NCBI GenBank assembly: GCA_013115135.1
Contig: JABANP010000061.1
Coordinates: 62,001 to 126,000, forward strand
Direction: 5' to 3'
DNA: 64,000 nt
From: Perkinsus olseni
Lineage: Eukaryota; Perkinsozoa; Perkinsida; Perkinsidae
The notes below the pieces were generated by a model. That model did not search any database, was not told the origin of the DNA, and worked only from the letters and a program-made list of their open reading frames with translations. The position numbers were made by a program, and so were the translations under genes. Positions 57,560-64,000 of this stretch are shown here, in pieces; the stretch's first letter is position 1; each line of letters opens with the position of its first letter.

Positions 57560-58689
57560 TGGGTTAGAGAGTCCACCGCAGAGTGTGAGGAGGAGCGGTG
57601 GTTATCAGACCTGCCCATCAGCCTCGAGACATGCCAGCGATGTGCGGGTCGACGGAGGCATGAGCCTCAAGCGGACCTCTCAGAGCCCCTCCGCGCGCTC
57701 CCCGTCCTCGTCAAGGAAGTTCTGCCTCTGCAGCGTTCCTGGTGTTCACGGTTGCCCCCTCGCGCTGCGTGACGGCGACCATGAATCAAGCCGACAGTCC
57801 CGTATCAGACGGGCGCCTCCCGGCACCTTGCCGACCTTGAAGTCTCATTCCTGAAACAATAAAGCGATCATTCCTTCGAGAAACGGCCACAACCGTCCTA
57901 TTGATCGAAGCCTAGCTAGCTGAGTGGTCCGTAAGGAATGAGAGTTTACGCCGCCTTGCCGTGCCTTAGCATGCGTACAAGTACCTCTGCATGCGTGCGA
58001 TTAGCCCGAGCACGAAAGCTAACCCCTCGAGGAAGACAAGACCAGTCGATAGAATTTTGATGGGCTTTACCCGTCGAATCCCGAGTAGGAAACTAGCGCC
58101 TTTATAGCTATCGGCGAGGCACCACAACCAAAGCCAATGCTGCCAGGATGGTCTTCTAGGCTCCTCACACTACACGAGAGGTAGAGAAGATAACCTCGCG
58201 ATGGTGCACTCAGAATCACTTACTTCATATGGACATACTGCCACTTGCAGATTGCCACAATCGCCGGCCCTTGTGCACGCGTACCATCATACCGCGTACG
58301 GGAACCAACACCCCAGAGGAGATGAGATCGGTCGATAAGATCAAACGTGAAGATCCGTAGTTTCGGCATACCGATAAGAGAACTGAAGAACGCTGGCGCA
58401 CCATCGCCGCTGTCCCGATCCCCCCGGAAGCTCACGAGTCTTTCCCAGGCGAAGTAAGACTACTACTAAGCTAAAGCTATAAAGATTATCTACCACGATC
58501 AAGTTGCATCAGGCCTTCTAAAGCGTTTCCCTGCTAATATTTAGACTGCAGTGCTATTTTAATGGACAGATCACTAACAGAACACTCGGGCCTGATGGAG
58601 ACGACGGTGGAAACCAGTGATACGCTTTGTCTTTGTTCATGCGTGCAGAGTAGCCTGGCCGGCAGCTATATTGCATAGTATCTACCTCA
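57560..58689. other. T3 upstream region
   Basis: Homologous to regions upstream of T1 (41900-42600) and T2 (53140-53845): shared ATGAGAGGTAGAGAAGATAA and CATACTGCCACTTGCAGATT. Should contain the T3 promoter; 57780-58080 is unique to this copy. Confidence 0.45.
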
Positions 58690-59260
58690 CAAGCTCTCTT
58701 TGGCCTTGAATTCCACGTATGAGTAAGAGTACTACAACAACCAGCGCGCACCACTCTGCTCCTGCAAAATTTCCTTAATGGAGTGGCGATAACGCTTTGG
58801 ACAACGGGAGCGTAGTAGAGGGGAGTCTCCTCTACTCGGGAGAATTTGGGAGGGCCGTGGGGTCCCTACTCTCCGGAGAAGGCGGCGACGCAGAGTTATG
58901 GGCGCATAATTCGTGCGAGAGGATGCGCGAGCTGTTAGTTTCTACCAGAAAAGTAGTGCTACCCCTCTTCAGCAGTCAATGATTGACCGTCAATCGCATC
59001 TTGGATCCAAGGAGGTTATCGCCATGAGGGTGTCCTAACCCCACAACGTGGGGGGGGCCGCACAGTGGGGTCCTCATCAGTTGTAGGACGCGAGTTCGTC
59101 GCAGTGCTGCACAGAAACTCCGGGGAAACTGTCCCCGGAAAGTGTAGCTAGGCTCTAGCCACACAATCTCAGTGATTTCTACCACAGGCCATAGATTACC
59201 AGGGATGCCCGGCATCACCAGGCTGGTGATACGAGACACCTTTGACGGAAAGTGGAACTA
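58690..59260 (-). other. conserved array segment U, copy C
   Basis: Diverged counterpart of 42600-42990 (VWLEPSYTFRGQFPRSF at about 59080-59160) with several changes, including an extra CTCC-rich stretch at 58810-58860. Confidence 0.3.
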
Positions 59261-59668
59261 TGCAGGTACTTTTTGCCAGCTCGTCGGTGAGAAGTCTTCA
59301 CTGAGCCTCACCGACTGGGAGCCAGCCAAGGCACAACCACGGGCGATGTTGTCACTCACAACTATGAGCGCACACTTTAGACATTCCATCTGGCTGCCCT
59401 CACGCAACCGCGCAGAGACGGATGATAGACACGCCAAAGGAAGGCCTCAACCATCGAAGTCTCCGGCGAAGGTCGCCATCGACTCAACGCACCCTCCCCC
59501 CGGTCGTGGTAGGACGATAACGACCGCCTATTGGCTGGCATCGCACTCCTTTGCCTGAACACCCTGGACGAGTGTTGAATTTCGCATGCGACTTTTTGTT
59601 CTGGCCCAGGAAACGTGTTGGAGTTGCCTAAGTTGTTCGTAGAACGCTGAAGCCGTCAGCGCCAATAT

Positions 59669-59974
59669 ATGTCCTTACACATGAAGTTGATCGGCCTTCA
59701 CGAGTTAGTTGCCCTTTTTATATATTGGCTATCTCTGGCCTATTGGGTTTCTCAATCGTGGACTGGTGCTAGCTATCGTGAGTCTATCTACGACTCCCCC
59801 AACGCCTGGTATGAGAACCCAATAACTATTGTCTGTGTTATGAGCTTTGACGACGTCGAGGAGCCCGCGACATTATGCCCCACATTGCCGAGTGCCACCG
59901 ACGGCGACAGCCACTCAACTGAATCGATTAGAATGTTCCTCAAGGGCCTAACTACTAAAGGTAGGTTATCTTGA
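59669..59974 (+). CDS. putative small secreted/membrane protein exon
   Basis: From ATG 59669 a 101-codon frame. The N-terminus (LHELVALFIYWLSLAYWVSQ) is a signal or TM segment, followed by SWTGASYRESIYDSPNAWYE and an acidic end. A donor-like GGTAGG sits at 59959, so this may be a first exon whose continuation I cannot trace. No family recognised. Confidence 0.4.
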   Translation: MSLHMKLIGLHELVALFIYWLSLAYWVSQSWTGASYRESIYDSPNAWYENPITIVCVMSFDDVEEPATLCPTLPSATDGDSHSTESIRMFLKGLTTKGRLS

Positions 59975-60169
59975 AAGTTTCAACTTGAACTTCAACTTCA
60001 ACTTTGAACTTCGAATTTAAAACGGCGCTACGGGACAAGGCAGCTAGTCTCGTCTCATACACCAACATGACCTCTGTCTCACAGTGAGATTCTCACTGGT
60101 ACATAATCTAGCAATGGAGCTGATTACCTCTCTAGAGTAGCATTCCACGTTTCACACTGGTTGACACCA

Positions 60170-61075
60170 AGACCATTGCCTTTATACTTATCTGTTTTTA
60201 CTCCTGTGCCGGAGGAGGCGAAGTCTGTTGCTGGTCAGCAGCCCGTAAAACTAAGAGAAGCACATGAGGCTGGAGGCGAGAGTTAATCTAACGGCGTCGA
60301 GAGGTCGAGATGATCTACTGCGCAATCAACGTAGACCGTAGCAACCCAAGGTCATCCGAGATCGGGTAATTTCGAGAGCTCATGAAGCTCATCTACACAT
60401 CGGTCTTCCGGCTACCGTAGCCGCGCTGAAGAAGTATATGGCTCCCCTAATGACATTAGGAACATTAGGCTGATGTTGAGAAGGGAGTTACCGGCGTGCT
60501 CGATCGCTGTCGGTCAGAGGTGTCGAGAACGTCAACGACCAGTGAGAATTCACGTTAGTTCTCCAACTCGGATGGCGGTTGATGTGAAGCAATCTTCTCA
60601 GAGACTCCGAGAAGGTTGCCTGAGAGTACTCGTCTCGAGCACAGACGAGTACTCTCGCTATGCGGATGCTAGTGTGCTGGGCGATGAGAGCTCGGATACT
60701 ATACTTGCCAATTTCATGGCAACTTACTCGTTCGTCGATAGGATAACCTCGGTATTTGAGGTCAGATCGAGGACCAAATTTCCCTCAGTCTAGAGCAGCG
60801 GTTAGAAAAATCTCCTTCAACTTATAGGCTATAAGGTCAATGCTAACTCCGGGGCACCGAGCGACAGAGAGTTCGGTGGTCGAGAGATTCCACAGCACGT
60901 TGAAAGTTTTAGCGTTTCAACTTAAAGCGGCGCTTGCAGTTTGTTGTGTGACCGCCAGATCTCTGAGACTTTTCGGATTCAGACTTTTCGGATTCGGATT
61001 CAGAAGCCTTCTCAGTCCTTCTGACAAAAGTCATCAACGCCCACAACCTCATCCCGAATGTTATCGCACCCGAGT
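60170..61075 (+). pseudogene. LTR-type integrase relic 2 (zinc-binding plus core)
   Basis: Plus-strand, damaged by stops and frameshifts. The zinc-binding part (AHEAHLHIGLPATVAALKK, 60385-60440) repeats relic 1. The core follows: STDEYSRYADASVLGDE (60633-60690), FMATYSFVDRITSVFEV and RTKFP, a stop at about 60790, then HRATESSVVERFHSTLKVL (60855-60915), which matches the TP..HP..NG..ERFH block of retroviral/Ty3-type integrases. The DDE residues are only partly recognisable. Confidence 0.7.
60623..60655. repeat. perfect 13-bp hairpin
   Basis: AGAGTACTCGTCT at 60623-60635 and its reverse complement at 60643-60655, loop of 7 nt, inside integrase relic 2. Confidence 0.75.
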
Positions 61076-61689
61076 CGCAATCGGCCGACTGGCAGGTCGG
61101 TAGGTTCGCTGGAGAACAGGCGTCGCGGCGGTGACACCGCCATGTGGGCTGTTGTAACCACTAGAGGAGTGACAACGACTTGCCGCCGATGGAGAGCTCG
61201 GCTTTATTCGGACTTTCTCCCGAATACTCCGTTCGGCAGTCAAATGTCAAATTTTGATTCGGAATGCATCGCGATTGATGCGTCGGAAGGGTAACGGTCA
61301 CGAAACCACGGCGGAAACCGCGGTAGACTCGTCATATATCGAGAATCCGAGGACTGTAACGAGTCTATCTATGAGTCGTCGAGTGTCACCAACGACGTTA
61401 TCTCTGAGATAACGTCGAGATAATATCTCATCCGAGGAGTTGTGTTCGGCAGGAAATTCCTGTGAATCACAGGCTGTGATACCTGGTTCTCTCCAACTTG
61501 CACATTCAGTATCAAACTTGCATAGAGCACAATCATTCTTGCCTGTTCACATGAGATACTTGCTCAGGGAACGGCGTAGTAGGGGTATAAATTTTATATC
61601 GTTTTATACTCGTGCTCGTTTTATACTATAGAACGAGCATCCTAACCCGCAAGCGGAGCAATTTGAAGCGTTAAAGCGCGAGGAATCTT
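61076..61689. other. unassigned
   Basis: No supported gene. Contains short palindromic runs around 61378-61432 (TATCTCTGAGATA and related). Confidence 0.4.
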
Positions 61690-62280
61690 TCATCGCCACT
61701 AAGCGCGGCACAGACGAGACCTACCTCTGTCCAACCGCCCTCTCCTAGGAATCGTCTGCCACAGACTGGCGACCTTCCAGTAACTGCCTAGTTCGAACAA
61801 CGCTGCCTTGATCGGTCTCAGCAATCACTAAGTGCAGCCTGAGGGCGGAGGGCTAGCCATTGGCTTAGCCAATTTGGCTAGTAGCCAAGCACGGAACCCT
61901 GGAAACGCTACGTTGAATTCCGGTTAGCTCGGTTGTCATCCAACACCGCCTCCACTGGAGGCCCTCCAAAGTTGTAAGCGTCTCACTCCGAGTGAGTCAC
62001 TCGTGGGGCCGCACGAGCCCAACACCACCATCATCTCTCTGGCGGAGTCGCCCCCACCCTTTTCGGTTCTGGACTGGGGCGTTGGAACCTAAGAGCGTGA
62101 AGTGATGAGAAGATCAGCCGAAATGCAGTGGCTATCGTGTCGGACCACATCTCCTGCGGGTCTCACTTTCGCCAAGCTAGACTGGTGTCCGATCCTCAGC
62201 CAGGAAGCTGCAAGCAATCGTGCAGCGACGAGTAAAAGGAGGATGAAGAACGCGAACAGCAGCATGGAAGCAAGCCAACA
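61690..62280 (-). pseudogene. ALG14 relic (copy C)
   Basis: Homologous to ALG14-A exons 1-3. The TM exon is intact (MLLFAFFILLLLVAARLLAA, near 62205-62265). Exon 2 has lost the sugar-nucleotide motif (GSGGHT reads GSCGPT) and is frameshifted by small duplications near 61965-62010. Exon 3 (LHLVIAETDQGSV at about 61800-61840) ends in a premature stop. No exon 4 or 5. Confidence 0.75.
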
Positions 62281-62916
62281 ACCAGGGATGACGGAGTCGA
62301 AAACAGTACGATAACAGGCACTTCACCTGCAATACGAGTCAACACATTGTGTTGACTGCTCGCTGTGAGTAGCAATCAATGATGCCGTCGTGATGATAAG
62401 GTTGAGAAATTTTGCAGAACACCTAGCATGAAGTCCATCCAGAAATTGCAGAAAATCCTTCCAGACACTCGTAGGCTGCCGACTCATCCCATATTCGACT
62501 ACCCATAAGAGACGACATTCGAGTGACATTTGTCGTGGTCGAGAGCAACACCGACTCTGCTTCTCTCCACACCATACTCTTTAGGCACCACAAATTACGC
62601 ACGAACTTTCGGGAAACGATTCTGTGATTAACAATAAAAAATGAAATGAGCGGAAGTTGAGGCCCCCACTGGGGGCGCCCTACTGGCGTCAGCCCGCAGC
62701 CTCGGGCCTGATCCTAGGTATAACTTGGCGGGTATAACTCGGCGGGTATAATCTTACAGCGACAGGAAGAATCATGAAAAATAATGACTATGGGAATTGA
62801 CCAAATAGCTAAGTGACCAAGAAAAACTGGAGCTCACGAGAAGGACTGGAGCGCAGGGCTCACCATCACTGCCCTGGCAGCTGGAACTATTATCAGTCAT
62901 CCCGAAGCATACGAAA
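62281..62916. other. array spacer X, copy D
   Basis: Counterpart of 55690-56231 downstream of T3. Contains tandem GGCGGGTATAA motifs at 62727-62750. Confidence 0.4.
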
Positions 62917-64000
62917 TCAGATAGGACACGGTGTAGTCGTTGGGCACGGTGGCTGAGTCGGGCACGGCGTAGTCGTTGGGCACGGTGGCTGAGTCGGGCA
63001 CGGTGTAGTCGTTGGGCACGGTGGCTGAGTCGGGCACGGTGTAGTTGTCGGACACGGTGGCTGAGTCGGGCACGGTGTAGTTGTCGGACACGGCGGATAC
63101 GTGGATGACGTTGTCGTTGTGGTTGTAGTCGTTGTTGTGGTCGTTGGGCACGGTGGCTGAGTCGGGCACGGTGTAGTTGTGGGGCAAGGAGGATATTTCG
63201 TCGTTGTGGTAGTGGTTGGGCACGGTGGCTGAGTCGGACACGGTGTAGTTGTGGGGCAAGGAGGATATTTCGTCGTTGTGGTTGTAGTCGTAGTCGTTGG
63301 ACAAGGAGGATATTTTGTCGTCGTTGTTGTCGTCGTTGTTGTCGTCGTTGTTGTAGTCGTTGTAGTCGTTGTAGTCGTTGTAGTCGTTGTAGTCGTTGTA
63401 GTCGTTGTTGTGGTCGTTGTTGTGGTCGTTGTTGTGGTCGTTGTTGTAGTCGTTGTAGTCGTTGTGGTCGTTGTGGTCGTTGTGGTCGTTGTGGTCGTTG
63501 TGGTCGTTGTGGTCGTTGTAGTCGTTGTAGTCGTTGTAGTCGTTGTAGTCGTTGTAGTCGTTGTAGTCGTTGTAGTCGTTGTAGTCGTTGTAGTCGTTGT
63601 AGTCGTTGTAGTCGTTGTAGTCGTTGTAGTCGTTGTAGTCGTTGTAGTCGTTGTAGTCGTTGTAGTCGTTGTAGTCGTTGTAGTCGTTGTAGTCGTTGTA
63701 GTCGTTGTAGTCGTTGTAGTCGTTGTAGTCGTTGTAGTCGTTGTAGTCGTTGTAGTCGTTGTAGTCGTTGTAGTCGTTGTAGTCGTTGTAGTCGTTGTAG
63801 TCGTTGTAGTCGTTGTAGTCGTTGTAGTCGTTGTAGTCGTTGTAGTCGTTGTAGTCGTTGTAGTCGTTGTAGTCGTTGTAGTCGTTGTAGTCGTTGTAGT
63901 CGTTGTAGTCGTTGTAGTCGTTGTAGTCGTTGTAGTCGTTGTAGTCGTTGTAGTCGTTGTAGTCGTTGTAGTCGTTGTAGTCGTTGTAGTCGTTGTAGTC
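62917..64000 (-). CDS. T4, repeat gene of the T family (5' end outside window)
   Basis: Only the 3' repeat-coding part is visible. In the Thr frame it reads PCPT/QPPCPT units and KYPPCP, ending PCPI at the TGA 62917-62919, the same end as T3. The Asp/Tyr/Asn frame is also open to 62897 (SNDYDYNHNDEISSLPHNY). Upstream it turns into a homogeneous 9-bp array to the window edge. Signal peptide and head would lie beyond 64000, so which frame is used cannot be decided here. Confidence 0.55.
   Translation of the reverse strand, partial: TTTTTTTTTTTTTTTTTTTTTTTTTTTTTTTTTTTTTTTTTTTTTTTTTTTTTTTTTTTTTTTTTTTTTTTTTTTTTTTTTTTTTTTTTTTTTTTTTTTTTTTTTTTTTTTTTTTTTTTTTTTTTTTTTTTTTTTTTTTTTTTTTTTTTTTTTTTTTTTTTTTTTTTTTTTTTTTTTTTTTTTTTTTTTTTTTTTTTTTTTTTTTTTTTTTTTTTTTTTTTTTTTTTTKYPPCPTTTTTTTTTKYPPCPTTTPCPTQPPCPTTTTTTKYPPCPTTTPCPTQPPCPTTTTTTTTTTTTSSTYPPCPTTTPCPTQPPCPTTTPCPTQPPCPTTTPCPTQPPCPTTTPCPTQPPCPTTTPCPI
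63307..64000. repeat. 9-bp minisatellite (GTTGTAGTC)n, open at the window end
   Basis: About 75 head-to-tail units; from about 63520 onward nearly all are perfect. Minus-strand codons: ACT ACA ACG (Thr), GAC TAC AAC (Asp-Tyr-Asn) or CTA CAA CGA (Leu-Gln-Arg). Confidence 0.95.

Noticed and set aside
40978..64000. CRISPR array
   Set aside because: The regular repeats are coding minisatellites with 9- to 78-bp units without unique spacers, in a eukaryotic genome.

Overview
The window is nuclear DNA of a gene-dense, intron-rich protist. Genes lie on both strands, and nearly every gene is split by short GT-AG introns, mostly about 45-90 nt, whose phases I could verify by joining exons. Gene content (CAMK-like kinase, sucrose-type transporter, ALG14, kynureninase, a bacterial-type ThrH phosphatase), intron style and repeat load fit an alveolate. 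Perkinsus is my best guess; this is inference, because no rRNA or other marker is present.

Layout. 0.3-6.2 kb: a small unknown gene and a kinase gene (minus). 6.5-10.8 kb: two tandem biotin-protein-ligase paralogs with identical internal exon lengths (minus). 11-18 kb: a small Cys-rich membrane protein, then on the plus strand a ThrH-like HAD phosphatase, a WW-domain protein and a coiled-coil protein. 18.4-31 kb: a sucrose/H+ symporter-like transporter, three copies of an unrecognised multi-pass membrane protein family, and a small two-TM gene between copies 1 and 2 (all minus). 32-34.5 kb: a WD40 protein (plus). 34.9-39.6 kb: kynureninase, a small tail-anchored-type protein and a complete ALG14 (minus).

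37-64 kb is a degenerate tandem array. Its repeating unit contains an ALG14-like gene, an uncharacterised spacer, a secreted Thr/Pro-rich mucin-like repeat gene (here T1-T4) and an upstream conserved segment (U). One ALG14 copy is complete, one has lost its C-terminus to a deletion and one is a pseudogene. T2 is split by an apparently intact non-LTR retrotransposon (two ORFs, 11-nt target-site duplication). Two damaged integrase relics lie in the array. The last ~700 bases are a 9-bp minisatellite running off the window.

The two most unusual signals are these. (i) Two short sequences, M1 (TATCTTAGGTTGATCATGG) and M2 (AATTTCGTGGCGCGCG), recur inside unrelated introns; homologous introns of the two ligase paralogs carry different ones, and consecutive introns of one small gene carry one each. 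(ii) The T genes share a signal peptide and Cys-rich head, but single-base insertions at different sites put the same 9-nt repeat into different reading frames: Thr/Pro-rich in T3, Asp/Tyr/Asn-rich in T1 and T2. All three sense frames of the repeat are stop-free.
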